Source of the DNA: Thermoleophilia bacterium SCSIO 60948
Lineage (GTDB): Bacteria > Actinomycetota > Thermoleophilia > Solirubrobacterales > 70-9
Length of the DNA stretch: 64,000 nt
Assembly (NCBI GenBank): GCA_021496505.1
Contig: CP053031.1
Coordinates: forward strand, 2,286,001-2,350,000
Reading direction: 5' to 3'
The notes beneath the pieces were generated by a model. That model saw nothing but the letters and a program-made list of their open reading frames with translations. It had not been told where the DNA came from and did no database searches. Made by a program: the position numbers and the translations under genes. Shown here piece by piece: positions 15,945-26,112 of the stretch. Numbering within the stretch: the stretch's first letter is position 1; every line of letters begins with the position of its first letter.

Positions 15945-16934
15945 CTACTCGATGAAGCCGGACTCCTGGAGGTACTGCGTCGCGACGTCCTCGGGCTCTT
16001 CCTTGTCGATGTCGACGCGCGCGTTCAGCTCCTGCATGACCTCCTCGGTCATCGGCGCCTGGATCTCGTTGATCAGGTCGATTCCATCCTGACCGACGGC
16101 GTCCGCCATCTCCTGGTCCATCGCGAGCACGATGTGGTACGGCGGGAACAGGCCCTTGTCGTCCTCGTAGACCGCGTAGTCACCGGAGGCGAGCTCGCCG
16201 TCAGTGCCGAACGCGAACGAGAAGTCCGACTGGTCGTCGTCGAGCGGCTCGTACTTGGCCTCCGTCGAGACGAATTCGGGGGTCCAGCCGTAGACGTCGT
16301 CGAGGCCGACGAGGCAGTCGGTGCGCTGACGGCACTCGGGGAAGCCCGCGATCGAGTAGTCGCTGGCGTCCGGCGAGTCGGCGATGTCGGTGATCGTGTC
16401 TCCGCCGATCTCCTCCTGGGTCTCCGGCAGCGAGGCGACGACATAGGTGTTGTTGAACGGCGTCTGGTCGCCGACCGTGATGTCGTCCTCGGCGTAGCTC
16501 TCCTTGACGAGCTCATACGCCTCGTCGGCGTCAGACGGGATGTCGTCGGTCTTGTAGCCGTAGAAGTTCGCCAGCACGGTCCCGGTGTACTCCGGATACG
16601 CGTTGATCGTGTCGTCACGCAGCGCGCGGTTGGCGATGACCTCGGAGCCGAGGTTGAGCTCGGTGTCCACGTCGTAGCCCGCCGCCTCGAAGGCCTGGGC
16701 GTAGATGTTGCCGAGGATGAACTGCTCGGTGAAGTTCTTCGACCCGATGGTGAAAGAAATGTCGCCGTTGGCCGGATCCTCCTCGATCGGCTCGACCTCG
16801 CCGGTGCTGGCGCTCTCGCTCGAGTCGCCCGAGCTCGAATCGTCCGAGCTCGAGTCGTCGCCGCAGGCGATCGCGCCCAGGGCGAGGACCGCGGCCAGCA
16901 TCAGCGCCAGCAGCATCCTGATCTTGCTTGTCAT
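15945..16934 (-). CDS. Glycine betaine/carnitine/choline ABC transporter, substrate-binding lipoprotein
   Basis: 329 residues, an OpuAC/ProX-type binding protein. The lipobox LGAIAC places the lipidated Cys at residue 24, followed by a Ser/Asp-rich linker to about residue 50. The mature domain starts ISFTIGSKNFTEQFILGNIY, the family hallmark, and continues with AYPEYTGTVLANFYG. It would capture quaternary amines outside the membrane and deliver them to the two permeases. It is the last of four genes joined by 4-nt overlaps. Two further cysteines (PECRQRTDC) could form a disulfide. Confidence 0.93.
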   Translation of the reverse strand: MTSKIRMLLALMLAAVLALGAIACGDDSSSDDSSSGDSSESASTGEVEPIEEDPANGDISFTIGSKNFTEQFILGNIYAQAFEAAGYDVDTELNLGSEVIANRALRDDTINAYPEYTGTVLANFYGYKTDDIPSDADEAYELVKESYAEDDITVGDQTPFNNTYVVASLPETQEEIGGDTITDIADSPDASDYSIAGFPECRQRTDCLVGLDDVYGWTPEFVSTEAKYEPLDDDQSDFSFAFGTDGELASGDYAVYEDDKGLFPPYHIVLAMDQEMADAVGQDGIDLINEIQAPMTEEVMQELNARVDIDKEEPEDVATQYLQESGFIE

Positions 16935-17701
16935 GTGGTGCTTTCCCTCCTGAGGGGATTGAGTGTGAGTCCGGAGCCCTTCTTCTTCTCTGAGCGCTCC
17001 TCGAGCCGGATCCCTGCCGGTGTCACCAGCCGCTGGATCAAGCGAACGATCTGATCGCCGAGGACGGTCACGACCGCTACGAGAAGGGCGGCGGCGAGCT
17101 GGCCCGGAGGGCCGTAGGTCTGCGGTTCGATGATCGGCGTACCGAGCGTGAACACGTTGGCGAGCGGGCCGATCGTCGCGGTCGCGAGCACGGCGACCGT
17201 CGACAGCCGGATCCCGGCGAAGATCGTCGGCAGCGCGAGCGGCAACTCGACGTTCCTGATCACCTGGAAGTTGGTCATGCCCATTCCCTTCGCGGCGTCG
17301 ACCGTGTCCTTATCGACCTGGCTGACGCCGACGAACGTGTTCGTGAAGATCGGCGGCACCGCGAGCAGGAAGAGGACGAAGGCGACGTTCGTGAACCCGA
17401 TGCCCAGGAACGAGAGGAAGAAGGCGAGCAGGGCGAGGGTCGGGACCGCGCGGCCGACGTTCGAAACGCTCGAGGCGAGGAACTCACCGCGGCCGCGGTG
17501 ACCTAGGTAGAGGCCGAGCGGCAGGAATAGGACCACCGCCGCGACGATCGCGACGACGGAGACCTTGATGTGGACCCAGGTGAGCTCGAGAACCTCAGCC
17601 GGGCCGCCGATCTGGACGCCGCCCGAGACCGACTCGCGGGGCTGGGCGATGAAGTCGAGCGCGTCGCCGAACAGTCCGAGGAAGGCCGTCGTGGCGTTCA
17701 T
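16931..17701 (-). CDS. Betaine-type ABC transporter permease (OpuCB/OpuCD-like), second permease
   Basis: 256-residue inner-membrane permease, starting at the ATG at 17701. About six helices are visible. The cytoplasmic EAA loop reads DAAKGMGMTNFQVIRNVELPLALP, the contact site for the ATPase. An unusually long N-terminal extension precedes helix 1. The C-terminal tail is basic (RSEKKKGSGL). It overlaps the upstream permease and the downstream binding-protein gene by 4 nt each. Confidence 0.9.
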   Translation of the reverse strand: MNATTAFLGLFGDALDFIAQPRESVSGGVQIGGPAEVLELTWVHIKVSVVAIVAAVVLFLPLGLYLGHRGRGEFLASSVSNVGRAVPTLALLAFFLSFLGIGFTNVAFVLFLLAVPPIFTNTFVGVSQVDKDTVDAAKGMGMTNFQVIRNVELPLALPTIFAGIRLSTVAVLATATIGPLANVFTLGTPIIEPQTYGPPGQLAAALLVAVVTVLGDQIVRLIQRLVTPAGIRLEERSEKKKGSGLTLNPLRRESTT

Positions 17702-18411
17702 GTCGCACCCACTCGTCGCCACGGCAGCGCGACCCGCTGGATACCGAGGATCAGCAGGTCCGAGATCGCCGCGAGCAGCAAGCAGAGGCCGCCGGCAGCG
17801 ATCACGTTGCCCTTGAAGAAGATATCGGCGTCGATCTCCTGGCCGAGTCCGCCATAGCCGGCGAAGAAGGCGAGCGCCACGAGCCCGATGGTCGTGGTCG
17901 TCGCGATCCGCAGACCCGCGAATATCTCCGGAAGCGCGAGCGGGAGCTCCACCTTCCAGAGCAACTGGTTGGGCGTGAGCCCCATGCCGCGGGCGGCGTC
18001 CTTGACGTCCGCGGGCACGTTCTGGAGGCCGGTAGTGAAGTTCGCGAACAGGATGAACAGCGTGTAGGCGATCAGCGCGATCGCCGCCGGCGCGAAACCG
18101 CGGCCGACGAGCGGCTGCAGGATGAAGAAGGCGGCGATCGAGGGGATCGTGTAGAGGACCTGGGTCGTGACGCTGATCGGGGCCATGGCCCAGGACTTGC
18201 GGTGGGCGAGGATCGCCAGCCCGAACGCGATCGCGAATCCGACAACGACCACGAACACCGTCAGGACCACGTGCTCCCACAGCGGGGTCATGTAACGATC
18301 GAAGTTCTCGACGATCCAGCCCGGGCAGACCTCGTTGTTCGCCGGGCAGGCGTCGAGGCTCCGTGTCTCGATCTCGACTTGCGCCAGCGGCGCGAGCTGG
18401 GCCAGGTTCAC
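17698..18411 (-). CDS. Betaine-type ABC transporter permease, first permease
   Basis: 237-residue permease, homologous to the next gene product. Its EAA loop reads DAARGMGLTPNQLLWKVELP, followed by FAGLRIATTTTIGLVALAFF. The N-terminus has two cysteines (DACPANNEVC) in a predicted extracytoplasmic segment before the first helix. It would pair with the second permease as a heterodimeric channel. The start overlaps the ATPase gene's stop by 4 nt. Confidence 0.9.
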   Translation of the reverse strand: MNLAQLAPLAQVEIETRSLDACPANNEVCPGWIVENFDRYMTPLWEHVVLTVFVVVVGFAIAFGLAILAHRKSWAMAPISVTTQVLYTIPSIAAFFILQPLVGRGFAPAAIALIAYTLFILFANFTTGLQNVPADVKDAARGMGLTPNQLLWKVELPLALPEIFAGLRIATTTTIGLVALAFFAGYGGLGQEIDADIFFKGNVIAAGGLCLLLAAISDLLILGIQRVALPWRRVGAT

Positions 18412-19667
18412 CGGACCGCGCCCTCGGCGGCCGGATCACCCTCGGTCTCCGAGTCGTCCGCCCCGACGGGGTCGTCGTAGAGATCGACGAGATCGGCACC
18501 CGTGCGCGACTGCGCCGGCGCCGAGTGCAGGAAGGTCCCGATCACCTCGAGCGAGAGGACGCCGGTCACTGCGCCGTTCGCGTCGACCACCGGCGCGTAC
18601 TGGACCGCACCCGAGAGCAGTTCGGCGAGGGCGTCGCGAAGGATGTCGTCGAGCTCGATCAGCGGCCGGTCGGCGGGCGAGCCGGCGTCGGCCGCGACGC
18701 GTTCGCCCTGGAGATCGTCCTCGAGCACCCAGCGCTTCGGGCGCCGCTGCTCATCGAGCATCAGCGCGAAGTCGAGATCGGAGTCGGCGAGCTTGCGGCG
18801 GACGTCCTCGGTCCGCTCGCCCTCGCGCAGCTCGGCGACCTTCCAGAGGTCGATGTCGCGGACACGCTGGAGGGCGAGCCGCTTGAGCGAGCGGTCGGCG
18901 CCGACGAAGTCCTCGACGAACTTGTCCTCGGGGTAGGTGAGCAGCTCCGCGGGGTTCGCGTACTGCGCGAGCTTGCCGCCCTTGCGCAGGACGGCGATCC
19001 GGTCGCCCATCTTGATCGCCTCGTCGATGTCGTGGGTGACGAAGACGATCGTCTTGCGAAGCTGGCTCTGAAGCCTCAGGAACTCGTTCTGGAGCCGTTC
19101 GCGGTTGATCGGGTCGACGGCGCCGAACGGCTCGTCCATGAGCAGCAGCGGCGGGTCCGCGGCGAGCGCGCGGGCGACGCCGACGCGCTGCTGCTGACCG
19201 CCCGAGAGCTGGGCCGGGTAGCGGTGGCTCATCTCCTCGGGGTCGAGGCCGACGAGCTCGAGCAGTTCGGGAACGCGCTTGTCGATCCGCGACTTGTCCC
19301 AGTCGAGCAGCTTCGGCACCGTCGCGATGTTGTCGGCGATCGTGATGTGCGGGAACAGTCCGATCCGCTGGATGGCGTAGCCGATGTGACGGCGAAGCTC
19401 GGAGGTCGAGCGGTCGGAGACGCTCTGGCCGTCGATCAGGATGTCGCCGCCGGTCGGCTCGATCATCCGATTGATCAGACGCATGGCGGTCGTCTTGCCG
19501 CAACCGGAGGGCCCGACGAGGACGCAGATCTCGCCGGCTTCGACCTTCAGCGAGAGCTTTTCGATCGCCGGATCGGTCTGGCCGGGGTAGCGCTTCTCGA
19601 CATCGATCAACTCGAGGTCGGCGGCCTCGTGGCCGTTCGCGGATGTCGTCTCGTTCGAAGGGGTCAA
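18408..19667 (-). CDS. Betaine-type ABC transporter ATP-binding protein with CBS domains
   Basis: 419 residues from a TTG at 19667; no in-frame ATG lies nearby. Walker A is GPSGCGKTT, the signature LSGGQQQRVGVARAL, Walker B LLLMDEPFGAVD and the switch His VFVTHD. The C-terminal third (about 260-400) contains a CBS pair (VRRKLADSDLDFALML and VDANGAVTGVLSLEVIG). In OpuA-type transporters CBS domains sense ionic strength. It is the first gene of the operon. A 35-bp stem-loop ends 12 nt before the start codon, which may affect initiation. Confidence 0.92.
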   Translation of the reverse strand: MTPSNETTSANGHEAADLELIDVEKRYPGQTDPAIEKLSLKVEAGEICVLVGPSGCGKTTAMRLINRMIEPTGGDILIDGQSVSDRSTSELRRHIGYAIQRIGLFPHITIADNIATVPKLLDWDKSRIDKRVPELLELVGLDPEEMSHRYPAQLSGGQQQRVGVARALAADPPLLLMDEPFGAVDPINRERLQNEFLRLQSQLRKTIVFVTHDIDEAIKMGDRIAVLRKGGKLAQYANPAELLTYPEDKFVEDFVGADRSLKRLALQRVRDIDLWKVAELREGERTEDVRRKLADSDLDFALMLDEQRRPKRWVLEDDLQGERVAADAGSPADRPLIELDDILRDALAELLSGAVQYAPVVDANGAVTGVLSLEVIGTFLHSAPAQSRTGADLVDLYDDPVGADDSETEGDPAAEGAVR

Positions 19668-19678
19668 GTCGCGTCAGC

Positions 19679-19713
19679 GGTCGCGCGGCGGGACGACTTC
19701 GTCCCCCGCGACC
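19679..19713 (-). promoter_or_regulatory. Leader stem-loop of the betaine transporter operon
   Basis: On either strand GGTCGCG and CGCGACC form the outer stem, and GGGACGA and TCGTCCC the inner stem, with a two-base tip and a small internal bulge. In the mRNA the structure ends 12 nt upstream of the TTG start of the ATPase gene, so it may mask or present the ribosome-binding region. No classical strong Shine-Dalgarno sequence is visible between it and the start. Confidence 0.45.
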
Positions 19714-19896
19714 GATGGAAACCTAAGCACAACGGGCCGCCGGAATCGGAGGTAAGCGCGGCGTACGCCGGCCCCAGAGGCGCGTTCTTGGCTCTCCGCT
19801 GCCGTTTATCCGTTCTTAAAAAGATCGCCGGTTCGGTTGCGCCAAACCGTTCGAAGGCGCCTTCGCGGTCGCGAGACGCCGCTACCCTCGACCCGC

Positions 19897-20364
19897 ATGT
19901 CGAGCACGAAGCAGCCGATCAGCGCCGAGGGTCTGGCGGCGGCGGAGGCCGAGCTCGCGGAGCTCCGCGACGTCCGCCGCCCCGAGATCGTCCAGTCGAT
20001 CAAGTCCGCGCGAGAGTTCGGCGACCTCTCCGAGAACGCCGAGTACCACGCGGCGCGTGAGGCCCAGGGACTCAACGAGGCGCGGATCCGCACCCTCGAG
20101 GAGCGGATCGCCAACGCCGAGGTCGTCGAGGCCGGCGACACGGACGTCGTGGCCGTCGGCATGACGGTCGAGTTCAGCGACGTCGACAGCGGCAAGAAGC
20201 AGCGGGTGACGATCGTCAACGCGCTCGAGGCCTCGGCCGCGGAGGCCAAGCTCTCAGCCGAGAGCCCGATCGCCGAGGCGCTGCTGGGCGCCAGCATCGG
20301 CGACACGGTCGAGATCGAGACCCCCAAGGCGACCAAGCGCGTCGAGGTGCTCTCGATCTCCTGA
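19897..20364 (+). CDS. greA: Transcription elongation factor GreA
   Basis: 155 residues from the ATG at 19897. It rescues backtracked RNA polymerase by stimulating cleavage of the nascent RNA's 3' end. The N-terminal coiled coil contains the invariant tip motif FGDLSENAEYHAAREAQ with the acidic residues that reach the active site. The C-terminal FKBP-like domain runs from VAVGMTVEF onward. An upstream in-frame ATG (19837) would add 20 arginine-rich residues and is unlikely. The gene is monocistronic and ends at a strong hairpin. Confidence 0.95.
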   Translation: MSSTKQPISAEGLAAAEAELAELRDVRRPEIVQSIKSAREFGDLSENAEYHAAREAQGLNEARIRTLEERIANAEVVEAGDTDVVAVGMTVEFSDVDSGKKQRVTIVNALEASAAEAKLSAESPIAEALLGASIGDTVEIETPKATKRVEVLSIS

Positions 20365-20409
20365 GCGCCTGGGGGAGCGTCCCGCGCTACGCATATCCCC
20401 CGGAAGGAC

Positions 20410-20435
20410 GAAGACCCGGCCGGAGCCGGGTCTTC
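20410..20435. terminator. Bidirectional terminator between greA and the Rpf-like gene
   Basis: Perfect 11-bp arms GAAGACCCGGC and GCCGGGTCTTC with a 4-nt CGGA loop, placed between the convergent stops at 20364 and 20476. It is one of the most regular hairpins in the window. Confidence 0.8.
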
Positions 20436-20475
20436 ATCCAAACCGTTCAGGTCGGGCGCGGGGCGCCCGCGGACA

Positions 20476-20910
20476 TCAGCCGCAGTTCGGCCAGTGCCCG
20501 GCTCCGTCGCGCTGCTTGAGCTTGACCGCGACGACCGCCTGGGTCTTGTAGTTGTAGTCGATCGGGTCGCCACCGGGGCTCTTCGGCGAGCTGCGCCAGG
20601 TCGACTTCATGAACTGGAACGCGCCGCGGAACTTGCCGCCGCCGCCGATCGCGTTCGGGTCCTTGCCCGACTCACACTGCGCGGTCCGGTTGGCCCAGCG
20701 CTTGTTGCGCTTCGAGGTGCGGTCCCAGATCTTGGCGTACTTGTCACGGCTCGAGTCGCGATCGCCGCTGCTCGCCGTGCCGGTGCCGACGCCGCCGCCT
20801 CCGGCACTCGCCGAGGGGGCACCCGCGAGAGCGAGGCCGGTCACGGCGAGAAGCGCCGCGACGAGGAGCATCGCTATTCGAAAACGGACGGATTCAGGGG
20901 TAAGGCTCAT
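20476..20910 (-). CDS. Rpf-like (resuscitation-promoting factor) transglycosylase-fold secreted protein
   Basis: 144 residues: a signal peptide to about residue 36 (APSASAG), a short linker, then the lysozyme-like Rpf core. The core has catalytic Glu80 in AQCESGKDPNAIGGGG, then FRGAFQFMKSTW and a terminal GAGHWPNCG. Cys79 and the C-terminal Cys are spaced to form the family disulfide. It would cut the glycan backbone of peptidoglycan outside the cell. The leader carries a c-di-AMP riboswitch, a known control of rpf-type genes in actinobacteria, so expression should fall when c-di-AMP is high. Confidence 0.9.
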   Translation of the reverse strand: MSLTPESVRFRIAMLLVAALLAVTGLALAGAPSASAGGGGVGTGTASSGDRDSSRDKYAKIWDRTSKRNKRWANRTAQCESGKDPNAIGGGGKFRGAFQFMKSTWRSSPKSPGGDPIDYNYKTQAVVAVKLKQRDGAGHWPNCG

Positions 20911-20923
20911 TCAACGCTCTTTC

Positions 20924-21062
20924 TTCGCTTACGGGGTTAGCTGACGGGCTCGCGCCGAAGAGCTGGCGCTACCGGGCGTTCGATCGCCCGCGATTCGCCC
21001 CAATGCGAATGGGTCCCCCGCTGCCCGAGGCTCTTTGCCTCGAGATTCAGCAGTGGGCGGCA
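20924..21062 (-). ncRNA. Cyclic di-AMP riboswitch (ydaO-yuaA leader)
   Basis: Read on the minus strand, the leader contains the conserved blocks in order: CTGCTGAATCTCGAGG, CAGCGGGGGACCCA, GGGGCGAATC, GGTAG, AGCTCTTCGGCGCGAGCCCG, and TCAGCTAACCCCGTAAGCG. These match the ydaO/yuaA consensus, including the GAGCCCGTCAGCTAACC core. The 3' boundary lies 14 nt before the Rpf-like start codon. In actinobacteria this riboswitch typically precedes peptidoglycan hydrolase genes and turns them off when it binds c-di-AMP. Confidence 0.92.
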
Positions 21063-21229
21063 AGTTAGCACGTTCGTAGGCGCTTGCTCACAAAGTGCTC
21101 AAGAAACCGGCCGTCCTGTTTTCTCCCCACCCCTCTCGGCCCTGACCTCGATCGGCTTGAGGCCTGACCGCAGGCATCCATACGCCCGCTCGGACTTCCG
21201 GCCAACGGCGGGTTTGGCGCCGGCGTGAC

Positions 21230-22408
21230 ATGCCACACTCGTCGGCGATGCCGAGGGATCCGATCGATCGCGGCGCGCCCTCGCGCGCCGCCGCCACCCG
21301 CCGCCACGCCCTCCTGACGGCGACCTTGGGTCTCGCCGCGGCGATCCTCGCCGCGCTGCTCCTTCCCGCCGCCGCGGGCGCCGGGAACATCCAGGTCGGC
21401 GTCCACGAGGCGGCGTTCACTCCGGCCGAGGCCTCGGTCCTGGCCAAGACCGAGTCGCGGGCGGTCCGGACCGACCTGCTGTGGTCGGACGTCCAGCCGT
21501 GCGCCCAGAGCGGCTCGTGCGGGCGCAGCAAGTTCGACTTCAGCGCGATCAACCGCCGCTACGAGGCGCTGAGCAAGGCCGGTCTCAGCCCCGAATACGT
21601 GACGCTGGTCGCGGCGCCGCGGTGGGCGACCGCCGGCTGCGCGAAGAAGGCCGCCTTCTGCACCCCGGCGCGCGAGCACTTCGACGACTGGAAGCGCTAC
21701 GTCGGCCAGGTGCTCCGTCGCTACGGGCCCAACGGCCAGTTCTGGAGATCGATCGGCGCGCCGAAAGACCACCGAGTCATCAACTTCGCGCTCTGGAACG
21801 AGCCGAACCACGACAAGAACTGGAACGGCGACTCGAGCGTCGGCGAGTACCGGCGACTGCTCGCCGTCACCCGAGAGGTCTTCGACAACGTCGCTCCGAA
21901 GGCGCGGCTGAACGCGGGCAACGTCGCCTACGGCGGGCGCTCGACCCAGCCGCCGGCGTGGATGCGCTCGCTCGCCCGGCAGACGAGCGCGAAGCGCGAC
22001 TTCGACGCGCTCGCGATCCACCCCTACTCGCGGACGCCGGGCGACGTCGTGCGAAAGACGCGGGCCACCGAGCGCCTCCCGGGGGTCCGCGAGGTCGCGA
22101 TCACCGAGGTCGGCTGGGGGATCGACACGGCGAGCAACGGGCCATCGAACGCGAAGTGCGTGCGATCGGAGAAGGCCCAGGCGCGGCGGCTGACCGAGAC
22201 CTTCCAGCGCCTCCGTCGCGATGCCCGCGAGCTCGTCTGGATCTCGTGGTTCGACGCGATCGACAACAAGACGGGCGGCGGCTGCAACGCCTCCCCGGGC
22301 GGCAAGACGTTCGGCCTGTTCAAGGACGGTGCGTCCGAGACGCCCTACGACGAGAAGTCCTCGCTCGCGGCGTTCAAGCGCTTCGCGCCGCTGATCCGGC
22401 GCCGATGA
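21230..22408 (+). CDS. Secreted clan GH-A-like glycoside hydrolase
   Basis: 392 residues (ATG at 21230; 21248 is an alternative). The signal region ends near residue 51 (LLLPAAAGAG). The (beta/alpha)8 pattern with two catalytic glutamates of clan GH-A is visible: acid/base Glu191 in FALWNEPNH and nucleophile Glu293 in VAITEVGWG. Six cysteines suggest an extracellular protein with disulfides. Substrate is not identifiable; GH39- and GH5-like proteins share this layout. The DNA-alkyltransferase-like gene starts inside its stop codon. Confidence 0.8.
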   Translation: MPHSSAMPRDPIDRGAPSRAAATRRHALLTATLGLAAAILAALLLPAAAGAGNIQVGVHEAAFTPAEASVLAKTESRAVRTDLLWSDVQPCAQSGSCGRSKFDFSAINRRYEALSKAGLSPEYVTLVAAPRWATAGCAKKAAFCTPAREHFDDWKRYVGQVLRRYGPNGQFWRSIGAPKDHRVINFALWNEPNHDKNWNGDSSVGEYRRLLAVTREVFDNVAPKARLNAGNVAYGGRSTQPPAWMRSLARQTSAKRDFDALAIHPYSRTPGDVVRKTRATERLPGVREVAITEVGWGIDTASNGPSNAKCVRSEKAQARRLTETFQRLRRDARELVWISWFDAIDNKTGGGCNASPGGKTFGLFKDGASETPYDEKSSLAAFKRFAPLIRRR

Positions 22409-22722
22409 GCGGACGGCGCCGCGGCGCCGTCCGACCCGCCTCGCCGCAGGAGCGCCGCGAGGCGGTCCTCGATGCGATCCGGGCGATCCCCGAGGGCTTC
22501 GTCCGCAGCTACGGCGACGTCTCGCCAGGCGCGCCGCGACTCGCGGGCACGGTGCTGCGCTCGACCGACGCCGAGGTTCCGTGGTGGCGCGTCGTCCGCG
22601 CCGACGGCTCGCTCGCCCAGGGCGAGCGCCAGCGCGCACTGCTCGAGGCGGAGGGTGTGCCGTTCGACGGCGAGCGGGTCGACATGCGAGCGGCCTGGAT
22701 CCCGCCGCAGGCCTTCGAGTAG
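22405..22722 (+). CDS. Alkyltransferase-like (ATL/MGMT-fold) DNA-binding protein
   Basis: 105 residues, shorter than active O6-alkylguanine transferases. The helix-turn-helix region reads GFVRSYGDVSPGAPRLAGTV. The active-site motif PCHRV is replaced by PWWRVV, so the alkyl-accepting Cys is missing, which defines ATL proteins. Such proteins bind alkylated guanine and flag it for nucleotide excision repair rather than repairing it. The ATG overlaps the preceding stop (ATGA). There is no obvious functional link to the secreted hydrolase upstream. Confidence 0.88.
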   Translation: MSGRRRGAVRPASPQERREAVLDAIRAIPEGFVRSYGDVSPGAPRLAGTVLRSTDAEVPWWRVVRADGSLAQGERQRALLEAEGVPFDGERVDMRAAWIPPQAFE

Positions 22723-22731
22723 CTCACGCGA

Positions 22732-23001
22732 CTAGGACCCCTGGCGCTCCCACCACTTCGGCCCGCGCTCGCCCAGTGCGACCTTGGCCGCGTGGACACG
22801 GTCGCGAGCGGCGCGCTCGGCTTCGGCGTCCCCCGCCCTCTTCGCCGCTCCGACCGCTCGCCGAGCCGACATCAGCTCGGAGACGAGCTCCTTCCGCCGC
22901 GCCTCGGGGATCGACGGATCGGTCGCTCGCCAGCGGCGGCCGTCGATGATCACGTAGTGCCCGTCGGGGCTGCGCTCGGGGCCGTCCTCGGATTCCGCCA
23001 T
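22732..23001 (-). CDS. Small conserved protein of unknown function
   Basis: 89 residues from the ATG at 23001. It contains [20 protein letters not shown] and [20 protein letters not shown], followed by a charged helical segment and a C-terminal GPKWWERQ. I recognise the pattern [11 protein letters not shown] as a small, widespread actinobacterial/proteobacterial family without assigned function. It is divergent from ettA with 45 bp between starts and converges with the ATL gene. Confidence 0.75.
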   Translation of the reverse strand: MAESEDGPERSPDGHYVIIDGRRWRATDPSIPEARRKELVSELMSARRAVGAAKRAGDAEAERAARDRVHAAKVALGERGPKWWERQGS

Positions 23002-23046
23002 CGCCGCTTCCTTGCCCCGGATCCGGCGGGCTACCCTCAGCCGCCG

Positions 23047-24702
<1,656 letters not shown>

Positions 24703-24756
24703 GGGCCGCCGGAGAAGCGGGGTTCTTCCCCGCCGGCGTCGGCTAGCTTGCGCGGC

Positions 24757-26091
24757 GTGCGCCGCCTCCTCGTCGCCTCCCTGATCCTGGCGTTCCTGCT
24801 GCTGCCCGCCGCGAAGGGCGCCGGCGCCGGCGGTTCGGGCGGCCACACCGACTGGCTCGAGACGCGGACGCTCAACATCACCCACCAGGGTGGCGAGGAC
24901 GAGGCGCCCTCGAACACGATGTACGCGTTCGATCGCTCGATGCGACTCGGGGCCGACATGCTCGAGGTCGACATCCACGTCACCGCCGACGACCGGGTCG
25001 TGGTCCTCCACGACGCGAACGTCGACCGGACGACGAACGGGACCGGGTCGGTCTACGAGAAGACGCTGAAGCAGGTCCAGCGCCTCGACTCGGCATACAA
25101 CTTCGTCCCCGGCGCCGGCGCGGTCGCCGATGCCGATCGCCGCGACTACGTCTTCCGTGGCGTGCGGACCGGGAAGCGGACGCCGCCGAACGGCTTCTCG
25201 CGCCGCGACTTCCGGATCCCGACCCTGCGCGAGGTCATGCGCGCCTACCCCCAGGTCCCGATCAACATCGAGATCAAGGGCCGAAGCGACGCCGACCAGG
25301 CCTCGTTCCTGGCCAACGCCGAGCGCCTCGCGGCGCTGCTGAACCGGCTCGGTCGGACGCGGGGGATCATCGTCGCGTCGTTCAGCGACGCGGCGCTGAA
25401 CGAGTTCCATCGCCTCGCGCCACAGATCGACCTCGCCCCCGCGACGGGCGAGGTCGCCGCCTACAAGGCCGCCCGCGTACCGCCGGGCGAAGGTCGTGTC
25501 GCCTTCCAGGTGCCGATCACGTTCGGTGGCCAGCAGATCACCGACGAGGGGTTCGTCGAGAACGCTCACGAGGACGGGCTCGCGGTCCACGTCTGGCTGT
25601 CGAACGACCCGGAGAACGACGGCGTCTACAGACAACTGCTCGACTGGAACGTCGACGGCGTCATGCCCGCCAAACCGGCGGCCTTCGAGCGCGTCCTGTG
25701 CCGCCGCGACGTCGCGCGGCCACCGCGACCCGCCGGGCTGCCCGGGCGCCACTGCAACTTCCGGCGCGTGTCGATCGCGTGTGACGTGATCCCGGTCGGA
25801 CCGCTGAAGCTCAGGGGCGAACGCCGGGTCGCCGTCCGGCTCGAGCGACGCGATCGATTCGACGGCGGTTGCGCGGGCCGGTTGTCGATCCGCGTCGCCG
25901 GCGAGCGAGCCGGCGGTCGCTTCGACTTCGGTCGCCGACCCGCGCCGGATGGAGAGACGGCGCGCCGGGTCGAGCGCCTGAAGCTCCGGGGCCCGGCTCC
26001 GTCGCTGCTCGCGGCCGGAGCCGAGGCACGCGTGACGACGCGCGCCTACCAGGCCTACGGCCACAGCCGGGTGCTTCGCGCCGGTCGCTGA
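24757..26091 (+). CDS. Secreted glycerophosphodiester phosphodiesterase
   Basis: 444 residues from a GTG at 24757 (a TTG at 24748 is possible). The signal peptide ends near residue 24 (LLLPAAKGAGA). The GDPD TIM barrel shows ITHQGGEDEAPSNT (catalytic His), DMLEVDIHVTADDR (metal-binding Glu/Asp) and VVLHDANVDRTTNGTG (second His), then INIEIKGR and a late VHVWLSND and WNVDGVMPAKP. It would split glycerophosphodiesters into glycerol-3-phosphate and an alcohol outside the cell. The C-terminal 110 residues form an extra Arg-rich beta module with four cysteines. Confidence 0.9.
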   Translation: MRRLLVASLILAFLLLPAAKGAGAGGSGGHTDWLETRTLNITHQGGEDEAPSNTMYAFDRSMRLGADMLEVDIHVTADDRVVVLHDANVDRTTNGTGSVYEKTLKQVQRLDSAYNFVPGAGAVADADRRDYVFRGVRTGKRTPPNGFSRRDFRIPTLREVMRAYPQVPINIEIKGRSDADQASFLANAERLAALLNRLGRTRGIIVASFSDAALNEFHRLAPQIDLAPATGEVAAYKAARVPPGEGRVAFQVPITFGGQQITDEGFVENAHEDGLAVHVWLSNDPENDGVYRQLLDWNVDGVMPAKPAAFERVLCRRDVARPPRPAGLPGRHCNFRRVSIACDVIPVGPLKLRGERRVAVRLERRDRFDGGCAGRLSIRVAGERAGGRFDFGRRPAPDGETARRVERLKLRGPAPSLLAAGAEARVTTRAYQAYGHSRVLRAGR

Positions 26092-26112
26092 GCCGCGACC
26101 GGCCGCCGCCGC

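Noticed and set aside
21065-22639. Minus-strand open frame of 524 codons
   Set aside because: Overlaps the secreted GH-A-like gene and the ATL gene, which both have recognisable active-site motifs; the antisense translation has none.
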